Origin: Rhizophagus irregularis
Taxonomy: Eukaryota > Glomeromycota > Glomeromycetes > Glomerales > Glomeraceae
Direction of reading: 5' to 3'
Assembly (NCBI RefSeq): GCF_026210795.1
Contig: NC_089430.1
Coordinates: forward strand, 2,604,001-2,668,000
Length of the DNA: 64,000 nt
Shown here piece by piece: positions 35,765 through 48,342 of this stretch (position 1 is the first letter of the stretch; the number at the start of each line of letters is the position of its first letter). The notes under the pieces were generated by a model that was not told the DNA's origin, did no database searches, and saw only the letters and a list, made by a program, of their open reading frames with translations. The position numbers and the translations under genes are program-made.

Positions 35765-37729
35765 TTATTCAAAATGAATTGTAAAGAAAGATATAATAGA
35801 CTCACCTATAAAATAATATATTATTTCAAAGAATTTCGATTTTTGTTCTGCTTCATCTAACAAATTACCGGTATGATAGATAAATAATATTAATATAATA
35901 TTACGTATAAAAGTAATCAAACTTTAAAATTATACCTTCGGAAGTGATTTCCAAATCTAAATAAAAATTTGAATTGTTATATTAATACAAAGATTATAAA
36001 TATAATATAAATATAATATTAATATATTATAATTAAACTTACTACGAGTATGAGGTATATTGAAGTCATATGGTCTGCTATGAAATGCTACAAAAAAATA
36101 AAATTTTTTGTTAAATTTACATTTACATATATATATTAATGTTAATGTTATAAAAAAAAATAATAATAATTACGTTCTAGTTCTGTTAAAAAAAAAGAAT
36201 TTTTTAATTTTTAAATATGTAGTTAAAAATGGTTAAAAGTAATAAAAGATAATAAATATTATAATTACCTCCAATCGCATTTACTGGTTCTGGTAAGTTT
36301 TTAAATCGATGAAGTTTACTACTGGTTGATAATGAATGTAACTTAGAACTTGAACTAGGTTGAAAATTTCGGGGAAACAATAAAATAGGAGCTAATAAAA
36401 ATTCAGGCTCAGTGTAAGAGTTTTTCCACATTTTTTCAATCTCATTAAAAAGAGTATCAATATCGGGTCTTTGTAAGGGATCAGCATCTAAACATTTTTT
36501 CATTAATTCTTTATATTCTGATGGAATCCCTGATATGTTTCGTGGTCTCAAACCATTAACTATACCCATTGCAAGATAAAAATCATGTTTACAATTATTA
36601 AAAGGTGTTTGTTCCGATGCAATTTCCCACATGAGCATACCAAAACTGTATATATCAGATTTAAAAGTACTTTCTTTTCTAATTAAAACTTCAGGTGCTA
36701 TGTAAGGAAGATTTCCATATACACTGTTTAGTGATTTATCAGCAGGTCCACAAAATCCGAAATCACTTATATACCAATAATTTTTGGATTTCAGATATAG
36801 AATGTTTCCGGAATGCAGATCTCTATGAATCGCATTATTACTATGAATACTATGAAGCGCATCTACAATATCATAAGATATTTTTATTTTTTCTTTCCAC
36901 GTAAGCGGATGATGATTATTTAAATATTTTTTTAAATTCGTATCCATTAATTGCATCACAAGCATATAAACTCCATTTTTTGGCTCTTGGGTTAACCCAT
37001 AACATTTAACGATCTCAGTACTTTTGTTCCCAATAGTTAAATGAACTTTTGCCTATAAATATATATATAATATTTATAAATTAGTCATTAGTTAAAATGT
37101 ATTTTTACATATAAAGTAAATTGAAATAATATGACCTCTTCGAACCAACTTCTATTAGCATTTAAAACATTTATCAATGTTTTAAGTATTACTTTATGAG
37201 ATCCGGTTCTTTTTAATTGCTTATTGACTTGATCCCACTCGATGTATTGTCCGTCAATCCAATCTGCTGTATAAATTTCAGAACAACCGCCTCTAGTCAA
37301 ATATTCAATATTTTGTAGTTTTTCGTATGGTATCCATTCAAGTATTTTGTTTGGACGAAATGATTCTTCTTGACATCTTTGTAATAAACTATCAATATCA
37401 TTATTATTAGATGTCCAATTCGAAAAATTATTTTTCAAAAAGATTCGAATACAATGTTCACAATATAATGTGGCTAAACATTCTTTTTGACATTCTTTAC
37501 ACAATCTTTTTGTTCCCGTATTGTAAAGTACTTTAAAATAATCGTAATCCTTAGTCAATATTTTTATAGCTTCGATTTTTTCATTTTCATTAAGAGTTTC
37601 ATCGTTAAGAACCGTTTCCTTTTTAAATTCATAACGGCTATCTATGTTTTTGTATTTTTCAAAATCCGTCAAAGAATCCGCTTTATCGAGCGCTGCATAA
37701 ACTAAATTTTTTCTAATAATACCAGCCAT
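35765..37729 (-). CDS. Protein kinase, Cys-rich/WIPYD family
   Basis: Likely active Ser/Thr- or TKL-type kinase. Exon 1 37136-37729 starts MAGIIRKNLVYAALDKADSL and holds a Cys-rich segment (CKECQKEC, YCEHC), FSNWTSNN, WIPYEKLQNIEY and a degenerate glycine loop (RGGCSEIYTADW). The lysine is in HKVILKTL. Exon 2 36269-37052 holds IHRDLHSGNILY, an intact DFG (ISDFGFCGPADKS), GNLPYIAPE, and the C-lobe to LPEPVNAIGG. After that several short exons (near 36165, 36048-36089, 35940-35960 and the last one) seem to complete the gene. The 3' end is uncertain: continuing in frame gives a stop at 35765, but a further splice is possible. The four-cysteine segment is shared with the genes at 62108 and 17426 and may bind zinc. 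This family is strongly expanded in Rhizophagus; substrates are unknown. Confidence 0.8.
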
Positions 37730-38857
37730 TAAAGAATTTTTTTTTTTCGTTACGTGAAAATGCTGTGGAATTATTTTTCTTTTATATCTGTTATCACGGC
37801 TTACATACTCCGAATTTTAAGACAAACAAACAAACAAATGAAAGATTTAGGCAATCACTTCAATGGATTTGTAGATCAAATCAACTGAAATAGCATTAAT
37901 TAAAGGTTAAAGTTGTCGTGTCACAATAAATTAAGTTATTGTTATTACAAAAGTTTATACATCATACTCATTTACTTGAAAATAATATTTAATTATTTAT
38001 TACATTCAATTCTTTTCGTTTTAAACATGCGCATGATTTTTTTTTAGCTATAATTATCGGTTCATTATCGTTAGAGTTTTAATATCAAGCACCTTATTCA
38101 TTATTATTATCAATGTAAATGAATATTGGAAGTTCCCAATTTTATAAATAAAATAATTAATAATTCATGTTTCATCATACAAACTGTAAACAAAACCATA
38201 TTTATTGATCCTTAAGTAGAGTTTCATATTATCAATGCAATGAAAATCAGGTTCCGATTTTATATAAATCACAATTAATAAGTTTTGGTTACACTACTTT
38301 TTGTGATTTTATTGCTGTTGTTATCAATTATAGTTATTTGGCTAATCGTAATCGTTAAGGGTTTTTTTTATTAAATTGAAGTTTCCAAATTTATACAAAA
38401 TATAATTTATAATAATTCGTGTTACATCTTACAATCTCAGTTTTGTAATAATTCGTTAAGTTCATTATTTAATTACTATATAAATTACATCTAATTCTAA
38501 TAACTTGAAAGAAATTTATCATTTTTTTACCATTTATATAATTAATTTGCCTATAATAAATATTATCCATTTATCCATCTAATCTAATTTCTTTATCCAT
38601 CTATCCCTTAAATTAATCATTAATTTTCATCTAATCTAATTTTCTTTGTTTTATATAAGTAAATAATGGCCAAATTAAAATACTTTGACAGATTTTTAAT
38701 ATTTGAAAGAACATTGCTAGAAAAAGGATCAAAATAACAAATTTTGTAGTGCAGTGATCAATCATTTTTTACTAAAAAAAATCGGTTAACAGTTGTCCCT
38801 TTTTCTAACACTCGCCCATATTTTTTAGTCGTTAGCCTTTATCGCCCGCGTAGCATT

Positions 38858-38985
38858 AGGAGACCAGAAGCCCTATTATCGTTTCCACTTCCTTCGGAGA
38901 AACCCAAATAAGGAAGGATACCAGAAGACCGTAAATTGCTTTTTTCTTAGGAGGCGTTCGAAGGAAACAGGATAGGGGAGGAAAT
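38858..38985 (+). repeat. Left arm of a foldback-like inverted repeat
   Basis: About 125 bp whose reverse complement closely matches 40190-40320. The shared core of about 65 bp includes TTACGGTCTTCTGGTATCC and AAGGAAGTGGAAACGAT (as read on the minus strand here). Spacing between arms is about 1.2 kb. Confidence 0.8.
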
Positions 38986-40149
38986 ATATGAATAATATTC
39001 TTTAAAAAGTTTTTACGTAATTATGTAATCAAAATATGGTTTAAAATATTATTAACTATAGATCAATGGAAATTCAACAACAAAATGTTCTTACTAAGTA
39101 AAGACGACTTCGAGGAAATTACTCGAATGAATTAAATATTGAAATTTCCTCCACAAAGATTCTTTATTGATCGGATAATCACCGTTGAACGTTAAAAAGC
39201 CTGTATGAGCATCCCATTAAAGTAAATCACTCATTCCAATTTTCTTATTAGTTGTTGATTCAAGCAAGATAAACATTACAATTTTTGTAAAACTTAGCTT
39301 TTCTCAAAAAAAAAGTTAAAATAAAAATACATTTATATTATATGAGCAGTACCTACTTCAAAATCCTATATCTCGCTGACTTCAATTTAGAAAAATCTTT
39401 GTTACGTCATTTCCTGAGATCACTTTAAGTTCTCCGCCATTCTGATTGTGTTGCATACTCATCTGCATTAAATGAAACAATGTGGACTATTTAAATAGTA
39501 ACGCTCCATCAATTGAATTGAATTTGAAACATCAAGATAGAAAAATTCATTTGAAATATCAGGTCATAGGATGTCCTACCACCCTTTGTACATACCATAC
39601 ATAGTGGAATGATGACCCGAATCTCCCGAACTCCTGAGCCATTTATTTATCGAGAAAACGAATGGGAACATACCCTACAAATTAAAATAAGATAGTTATA
39701 AAAAATAACTAAGTAAGACTCTGTTCAGGCTGTAATCTTGGGTGCAATTGGGAAGAAACCAGCCTGATCGTAAACCTTGCACACCATCCCTTTGTACTTA
39801 CCATATACATGGCATCATAACTTATTCAACATTCTTACAAATATCAATCGTATCATTTTTAAATTGTCAATATGTCATAAAGAACGCTGTACCTATTGAT
39901 GATGATTTATCTAAGTACCATTTGAATATTACATATATCTGATAAGAAAGACTGAGCCCGAAGCAGATCCTAAATACAAGCCAAATTCAAATTATCAAAA
40001 ATACAAGCACAAATATTATCCAAAAAAGTATAGGAAACCTTACAAATCCTAAATATTTCTATGATCAGTAGGCCTGAGCTCGCTTAGATGTAATAGGATT
40101 TTATCTAATGGGATCATCGCGTAAATATTCGGACTTAATTACGATAGGA

Positions 40150-40320
40150 CTATAGGAGGAAGTGGAAACGATAATAAATGGTCTTCTGGTATCATTCCCT
40201 ATCCGGGTTCCTCCGAAGAAAAAGGCAATTTACGGTCTTCTGGTATCCTTCCTTATTCGGTTTTCTCTGAAGGAAGTGGAAACGATTAATAAATGGTCTT
40301 CTGGTATCCTCCCCTAGGCG
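40150..40320 (+). repeat. Right arm of the foldback-like inverted repeat
   Basis: Inverted partner of 38858-38985. This arm is internally repeated: GGAAGTGGAAACGAT followed by AAATGGTCTTCTGGTATC occurs twice, at about 40159 and 40272. This is the tandem sub-repeat structure typical of foldback-type elements. Confidence 0.8.
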
Positions 40321-41374
40321 TCGTATATTGGGATCGGAAATTATTCTAATAATATTTTTTTCGTTCCTGGAGAAATGTATATAACATTACGTATTATAAT
40401 AGTGAATATCAATGTACGAAGTAATTTTAGCCAGTTTCGCTAGGTGTATCTGCTGAGTTGAAAGACATGATATCCAATGGTGTTTTATTTTTCTAGACGA
40501 TGTATCACATATTCTTAGGATTTTGTGGCTATATAAATACCTTTTCTTCATAAGCTCACACACCCACTGAGAAGGCCAAGCAGGGATCTTAAGCTTACCT
40601 TATGGTTTGTTGATGACCATTTCGAATTTTTCATAAATATATGTGCTCCTCCTATTTTCTTTACTTTTGGCTCTCTTTAAAGAGTCAATTGGCGGCTTCT
40701 CTCCCAACAACGCGCAAAATCACATACGACGCGTCATATATAAAGTCTCCTCAGCTATGAGACCTGAGATCTACTTTGGTCTACACGTCAAATGGATGTT
40801 GAAAAGTTTGTATTTTTAAAAAAAGAAAAAGAATGTAAGATAAAAAAAAAATATGTATACTGTAAATATTTTTCTTCCTTGTCACACAGTTCAGCCAAAA
40901 ATAAGACGCGGTTATTACATAATATCAATCACTGGACATTTCCACTTTCCAGCAGCGCCAAAAAATTTTGTACTACATAAATTAGTTCGAACTTGAACGG
41001 GGCAAAGATTATTACAAAATATAACTTTTTTTACGATACATTAAAAGTATCACGTATGAACTTTCAAATGATACTAATTTTATTGAGTTTAAAAATGTAA
41101 AGTAATGACTTATGAATCAAAATGTGTGTATGAAAATTTTGTCAATATGACAATTAGGAATGTTTAGGACTTTTGTCAGTTTGAAAAAAGGGCAAAATTT
41201 TCACGTAATATCGTGCGAAATGGGTTTTTGACTAGAAATCTGAGAATACCTCGTGTGTTTTGTGAGCGGAAGTTATATATCTCGTGTATGTCTCTAGGAA
41301 AAAGGACTATCCTTTTCATACCAGTATTATCGAAGTGAATCTAGTTTCACTCGAAACACTAGCCCTGTTCATTT

Positions 41375-41657
41375 CTGGTCGGTTGATTTTTTGGTCAGTG
41401 TGTACTACTTAAAATTTACGAATAAAATTGTTTTTGTAAATTAAGTTGAAAGTTTGTAATTAAGTTCGACTTACACGTGAAAACAAATAACTAATAGTTT
41501 ATAATAATTAGCAACATGGTTTTGATTGGTTACCGTGGCGTTTTATTTTTTTCCCGAACTAAAAAAACCCAATTTTTTTGTTTTTATTGTTGTCGAAGAT
41601 CAGGCCAACCAAAAAAAAATGAAGCCCGAGACCCGACCGAAAAACCCAACCGACCGG
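41375..41657. mobile_element. MITE-like inverted-repeat element
   Basis: Imperfect terminal inverted repeats of about 22 bp: left 41375-41396 (begins CTGGTCGGTTG) against right 41635-41657 (ends CAACCGACCGG). The sequence just before the left end, CCCTGTTCA, matches the inner end of the element at 23791, so the two may belong to one family with one end lost here. No coding capacity. Confidence 0.6.
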
Positions 41658-42814
41658 AAATACTACTTCTTATACTTATTACACCCAAAAACTTGGTTTT
41701 AAATTTTCATATCTAATCAACGAAGTTATTGCCATAAATCATAATAAACCATAATTCTATTAATTAATATTTATATAATATTTTGAATAAAGTTGCAATA
41801 GTTCGATCTCATTCTTCATTTTAAGAGTGTTTTTTACCTTGTAGAAATTATTAAAGTCGTGTTATATCGTTTAATATTAAAATAAATACTAATCTTTAAG
41901 TTCGATATTAATGATTAGAAATATATGACGTACAGGGTGTATGAAGGATAGATAGATAATGGCATTGAATTATGCATTATAAATAAAATATGTATTTTAC
42001 GATTGTCAATAGTAATTTTTTTTTCAACTCTTCGAGATAAAATTAATTTTATCATGTGATTTTTAATCGTGGCAGAGAAAAAATGGATCACTTATTACAA
42101 GGACTGAATCAATAGATACAACCGGCACTCTGATTTGATGAATTTTTAATCAATAAGCTTTAAATCAATGATTTTTAAACATTACAAATGCATAACTTTG
42201 AAATCTAATGTATTTATCAACAAATTTCACAATGATTTTGTAAAAAAAATGTGCTCTTTTAATGAAAATTTAAGTCAAAAAAACTGGCCAAATTAAAAAT
42301 TAACCAATCAAAATTGAATTTAGGGGTGGGTAATATCAAATCTCACCATGGGGCTAGGAATAAATTGAATATATATTGTAAAAAACTGTTTTTCTAGTAT
42401 ACTAAATTATATTTAGATTTTTAAAAATTTCAATAATTCTATTAAATGTTTGTAATTTTTAATATTAAAATTATAAATTGCATTTATGTTTCTTTTATTT
42501 TAACTACTCTATAAGAGTTTTCTTGAATAGACAAAAATATACATTATATAATATTTAACTAATAGGTTATATTTAATTTTTAAAATTATCTCATATATTG
42601 CTCAATTACAAACTGACTTTTATTTTATGTAAAGAAATGATAAACTTACATAATAATTCTATAATCAGTGTTGAATAAAATACATTTACTTGCTATATTG
42701 ATATAATTATCAAAATCAAAGAAAAATATAAGAAAAAATAGTAAATAAATAAAATAAATTTAATTACTATAAAGTCAGAAGGCTTAATAATAATCTTACT
42801 AGATTCATATTTAA

Positions 42815-44485
42815 TTACTTGTCAATTCTTAACAATTCTAAATCGCTATTTTCTGACTTCAGTGTATTTCCTGTAAGTGATTAATAGTTGATATAAATAA
42901 CTTGATGGATAAACAAGTAAACAGTCTATATATGATTAAATTTAATACCTGAATATATTTTGCTTGATATATTTTCATATGTTTCATAATAATCATCGGA
43001 ATTCTTTGGTTCAGGAAGATCTTTAAAATCAAAAGATCTACTTTTATAAAAAGCTTTAGGATGCATTTGGTTTGTCAAGGATGAATTATTAAGTGATGAA
43101 CGATTAATTTTTTCTACTTCTTCGATTTGTTCAATTAATTCTGTTTTAGTTAATTCCGCTTGATTATCTATATTCATTACATGATTCTTTCTACTCATTG
43201 CATGCCTATTAATTTCCTGCGCCCATGCTAAAAAAGTTCTTGAAATTTTACATGTTCGCGGTCGATTTGATGGATCTGCATCCAGGCATCCTTTGATTAA
43301 ATGCAAAATTAATTGAGGTACTTTAATATTAAATTCAGGTCTTAATCCTTCACAGATATTTAATGCTAATAATTCGTCATGAGCAATATTATAATATGGT
43401 GGCAATTCTGAAATTACTTCATATATAATTATGCCCAAACTGTAAATATCAGAAGCTTGGGTATAATCTTGTCCTCTTAAAATTTCAGGAGCCAAATAAG
43501 ATAATACGCCATATTTATTATTTTCATTTTCCAATTCATGATAATTTGCGGGTTTACATAATCCCATATCCGTTATACAAGGGTGTGAAGAATTACATAC
43601 TATATTTCCAATATGTAAATCTCGATGAATTAATCTTTTACCATGGATTTTCTTAAGTCCACTTGAAATTCCACATAAAATATCAAGCTTATATTTCCAC
43701 GTTTGCAAATTCAAATCAAAATCCTGATCCAATTTTATAGCTATTTGATAACTTTTATGCAATCTTTTTGATCTATCGTTCAATAAATTTTGCAGATTTC
43801 CCATTTTAGCATAATTCATGACCATAATATATTCTTTTGTTTTAGGATCTAGGGATATTCCATAACATTTAATAACTTCATCCGGTGATTTAATATCATG
43901 TACTTTTAGATGTGATGTAATCTAATTATTATAAATAATTATTAGTAATCAAAAAAATTAATAAATTAACTTGTATGGTATAACATATTGTACCTCATTA
44001 ACAAATTCCAATGTAATATTTTGTGAATTATTTAAACTTTTAAGAGCTACAAATTTATTTACATTAGATCTACCCCATTGATTTTTACGCGTATCCCAGT
44101 GTGAAATATAACCGTCTTTCCAAGTTGCTCTATATACTTTACCAAATCCACCTTCTGAAATATACTTAGGGTTAATAAATCTATCATAAGGTATCCATTC
44201 TAACTTTTGAAAACAATTTTCTGCCGATAACTGAGTATTTTGAATGAACTTATCAATGTCATCATTACCACTAGTCCAATTATCAAAATTTTGTTGAAAT
44301 CTTTTTGAATTACAAGTTTTACACCAATTATTCCCCGTATTTATTTGTTTGCACTCCAAACATATTCCATTTTTTTCCTCGTGATTTTTTAAAAGACAAG
44401 TCTCACAAAATTTACTTCTTGAATAATCTACTTTTTTGCATCGAACACACGCTCTATGTCTTATTTCTTCACCAAATTGATACAT
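42815..44485 (-). CDS. Protein kinase with N-terminal zinc-ribbon-like region
   Basis: Probable active kinase. Exons 43994-44485, 42949-43921 and 42815-42870 sum to 1521 nt (506 residues) in frame. The N-terminus (MYQFGEEIRHRACVRCKK) has four CxxC-type pairs in the first 60 residues (CVRC, CETC, CLEC, CKTC), suggesting one or two zinc sites. Then come FDNWTSGNDDID, WIPYDRFINPKY, an intact glycine loop (EGGFGKVYRATW) and the VALKSL lysine. Exon 2 has IHRDLHIGNI, DMG in place of DFG (TDMGLCKPA), YLAPEILRG, a C-lobe with ADPSNRPRT, and a tail with FKDLPEPKN. DMG keeps the aspartate, so activity is likely. It is more canonical than its relatives at 37729 and 62108. Confidence 0.85.
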
Positions 44486-45733
44486 GGCACAAAAAATTAA
44501 ATTTCAAATCTTTTTATTTGGTAAATTATCTATTGATGAAAATAACGACTTTTGTATGCGACTAATCTGTACCATTTTTTCCAAAATAAGCCTCATATTT
44601 AGCCGAGATAGTTATACATATATATATATAGAGCAAAAACGAACCATAGACAATCTTTTTGAGATTAATTGAAAGCTCACCCTGCATTAGAGTTATACCA
44701 TAGTTGCACAATTTCACAATAAGTAAATATATAAATATTTGAATCGGGATTAATGGCGTAAAAAAAAAAAGTTCATGGAGTAACAGTTTCTAACCCCTTT
44801 CGGAATGCTGGCTTTCATTTACGAGTTCGTTAATGACTAATATTAAACTAAATAAACATGGGTACCGGCTACATCCCAATTTTTTGCAAAATGTGCATCA
44901 TAGCCCGTTACTGCAGCTAGTGTGGGTTTTCAAATATAGAAGACTAGTGTAACCTTGCGTGATCACTTTCAGATGGGCGCACACTACCCGGTCTACCCGT
45001 CCCGTGTCTGGCTCACCCTTTGGGGTATCATAGTTAGATGCTAATGGGGTTTTACCTACCAGCTGTGTATGAAAAAAAAAAAATTAAAATTTATTGTTAA
45101 ATATACTGTATACATATTATAAAATTTTTTTCAGATTTTATTGTATTAATACTGTATGATCTGAAATTCTGAATTATATCACGTTATTATCAAGATACAC
45201 TTTTCCACAAATTACTGAATTAAGTATATAATTTCTATTTTAACGTCGAATATTTCAATAAATGTGATTTCGCCTATAAACAATTCCTTAATTTTAAAAC
45301 GTTTCTAATCTTGTTCTTCCGAATACAATCGTAAATATCTTTCATTTAATCCACTTTTTCAGATCAAATCATCTTTAATCATATATGTGTTGAGTGTTTA
45401 AAATGGATCAGAATTCAATATAGCTCAAAGTTTCTCTGTTGACATGACATTTTTCGCGAAATCTTTTTCGTTCCTTCATTATAAACAACTTTTAATCAGT
45501 TAAATTCATCAAGAAATAATTTTTAAGAAAAAAAAATTTTTTTTTTATTATTTAAAACTTTTAACAATTAATTAAATTAAGTATTAAATTACTAATGCAA
45601 ATAATGCAAAGATATATATGACTTGATAAACACATGATCACGATTGCTGTTTATTTATTTAAAGCTGAATAATAAACATAAATAGTAACTCTAACAAATG
45701 CTAACTAAAAATGTTTTTTGATAACGATTCAAG
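44486..45733. other. Intergenic; G+C-richer patch
   Basis: No gene. At about 44840-45060 base composition is clearly more G+C-rich (CTACCCGGTCTACCCGTCCC-like text), probably a decayed repeat. I looked for a tRNA there and found no cloverleaf. The rest is A+T-rich, with the 3' region of the lipase gene at the right end. Confidence 0.4.
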
Positions 45734-48342
45734 TTAAATTAAATCTTGTCCATCTGCAGGAGTAATAATACCATCATCTTCAGATGAAGAAGATGATGAT
45801 TGACTTGCAATCATATCATATTTTAAATCATTAAGAATGTCATCATCATCATCATCAATACTACCATTATTACTATTACTACTTTCACTAAAATTTCCAC
45901 CATTACTGCTATCACTATCAGTGGCTTCACCGTTAATTAACATTTCATCAGATTCTTCTTGTCCACTACTAGATTGATCAAAATAATCACTACCACTTCC
46001 ACCACTAGTATTATTAGTAGTATTAAGAGATTGAACAATTGAAGGAGATGACATAGTTCTACCATGTCCAATATGAACATCATTTGTTGCATCATCATTT
46101 CTTTGATATCTTAATTTTTTTCTTTCTTCTCTTCTAACATGATCTTTTCCCTTTTGTATTGCCCTCTCAATTTTTAATCGATTTGAAATCATATGAAGTT
46201 TAGGCCAAGTTACTCTTTGACCAGTTGTAATCATTTTATCTAATCTCTCATAATCAGGATCTGAAAGAATATAAAAGAAATCGGATATTTTTGATTTTGG
46301 CCATATAGTAATATTACCTTCAAATCTTTGTAACCAAATAGAACTCCAATCTTGATCAGCAACTTTAGGTAACAACTCTAAATCTCTTATCCATTTTAAC
46401 CATTTACTTAAGTCTAATTTTAAATATTGTTCAATACCTGACAATAAAAATCCTCCTCTCCATCCTCTACCAAGTCTATGACTAACTGGTCTACCAACTG
46501 ATCCTCTTGGAGCATAAAAAAATAAATGAATATGCGGATTAACTTGTGATACTATTGTGTTTTTTACATTAAAATGCATATGTAATGATTGAGTTGGTAT
46601 ATCCGTGCGAAGTGATCCATCTTTCCATTTATTTCCATAATTATATGGTATGATAGTTCCATTCTTTAATTTTTGCATCAAAACAACTGGACACAAGATT
46701 CCTGGAACTGCTGCACTGGCAATAACTACGTGATAAGTAAAAAATTTTATTAAAATTTAAATTTAAATATTAAATTAAATTAAATTAAATTAATGAAAAC
46801 AAATCAAGTTTCTAATTTTACCTGCAGACCATATGACACAATCAGGCGCTGTTACATAGTTTAAAACTTTGGGAGGAGAATGTGGATCATAAGGTATAAC
46901 AGAAATGTTAAGTATTCTACCGGTTCTTTCATAAGCTTCTCTAAAGGTTAAACTACCCTTTGTAATCCATGAAGTTTTACGTGCCCAATCTACTGCATCA
47001 AATCTTGAACCAGATGTCCACCAACGTTTAACCCAAATATCCATTGATTCAGAACATGCTGTAAGTTTTTGACTTAATTCTGGTTTAAGTACTTGGACTA
47101 ATTCATCATCAGTACGTACACATACAAGAGCGGCTATTAAACCTCCCGCACTTGTTCCCGTTATAACTGTTGGTAATAAATTTGCTTCGAATAACGCTTT
47201 TACTACTCCTAAATGATAGAATCCAAAAGTTGCACCACCACTTAAACATAATGCTGTCCTTCCATAATTTTTTTGTGTATTTCTGAATAATTTACGTTTT
47301 TCTTCTAACGGTAATGATTTTGATGTTCGTAAATAGTTAAGCGATTCCGTCACTAAAATTATAAAAAAAAAATTGCATATAAAAAATAAGTATAACATAT
47401 ATATATGTATATTAAAAAAGTTTTTTTATTAAAAATATTTTACCTTCATCAATATAATTTTCAACAATCTTTTTCGTACCAAAATAAGTTTGAGAATATA
47501 ATCTTACATTTTCAACTCCAGCAAAATTATTTTTAACACAATTTTGCAAGACACTCTTTAACAAAGATTGAGAATCATTACTAGATAAAGATGATGAATC
47601 TCTCAATTTTTTTAAATCTTTATTAACTTTTTGTAATAAATTAAAATCATAATAACCGAATGGAGTTTCATATTTCCATTCATCATAATGAAAATATGAA
47701 TCAAGTTGCTGTGCTGCTTCTTTCCATTCTTTATATGTTGTGGAATGACGTAATTTTTCTCTTAATAAATATCTTTCACCTCTCCTATATTGAAATGGGC
47801 CATTAAAAGATTAGTTTCTTTTTCCATTTTAGAGGAAAAAAAATGATTTAAATTACTTACCACTGAATAAAATATTCCCAAAGATTTACTATTTGTCTAA
47901 CCAAAACATAACATAACAATTCAAAGGCAATAACAATAAAAATGGATAACTATAAAATAAAATAAAATATGATATAAAATAAAATATTATATATAAAAAA
48001 AATATTTATTCAAAAACGACAATAACATACCATTAAAGGGAATCTAACGATATGATAAGAAATACCGTCAAATCCATTTGGTACTTTAGGTTTCTTCTTT
48101 TTAATTTTTTGTCTAATAGGCATAAAATCTGTAACTGCAGCAATATGTTCAGTAGAATCCTGTTCAGGATCTTCCGCTAATGCTTTAGCAAATGCTTCTA
48201 TATGATCTTCATTTACATAATCTAAAGTATATTCATCAATTGTATTTCGAGAAAGTTTTTTGGTTGATGTGGATTTGATTGTTGTTGAATGCTTTCGTGA
48301 TGTTGTACGAGATGATGATGTTGTTGATCTATGCGAAGACAT
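45734..48342 (-). CDS. Patatin-like triacylglycerol lipase (Tgl4/Tgl5-like)
   Basis: Lipid-droplet triacylglycerol lipase of the yeast Tgl3/4/5 family. Exons 48031-48342, 47861-47949, 47444-47784, 46822-47352 and 45734-46725 sum to 2265 nt (754 residues) in frame. Ser/Thr-rich N-terminus; a hydrophobic segment (LSIFIVIAFELLCYVLV) near residues 105-122 could anchor it in a membrane. It is followed by the conserved N-terminal region of the family (WRGERYLLREKL, YKEWKEAAQQLD; the DUF3336 type). The patatin domain shows the nucleophile elbow GTSAG (with GGATFGFYHLGV upstream as the oxyanion block), SAAVPGILCP and the DG dyad aspartate (KWKDGSLRTD). The C-terminus is acidic and serine-rich. Exact orthology (Tgl3, 4 or 5) cannot be set by eye. 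Storage triacylglycerol is the main carbon store of arbuscular mycorrhizal fungi, so its role in mobilising it is plausible. Confidence 0.9.

Larger units (their letters stand above)
37730..42814. other. Five-kilobase region without genes, repeat-bearing
   Basis: No coding sequence is supported. It holds a foldback-like pair of arms (38858-38985 and 40190-40320), an inverted-repeat element at 41375-41657, and two loosely similar segments at about 39575-39610 and 39785-39825 (both with CCCTTTGTAC and CATACCATA-like text). Open frames at 39742, 40792 and 41516 overlap these repeats and look like chance. Confidence 0.5.

Noticed and set aside
37730-42814. Genes in the frames at 39742, 40792 and 41516
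   Set aside because: All are short, overlap inverted repeats, lack splice-linked neighbours and show no protein family features.
44840-45060. A possible tRNA in a G+C-richer stretch
   Set aside because: No set of paired arms and no recognisable B-box could be found by eye.
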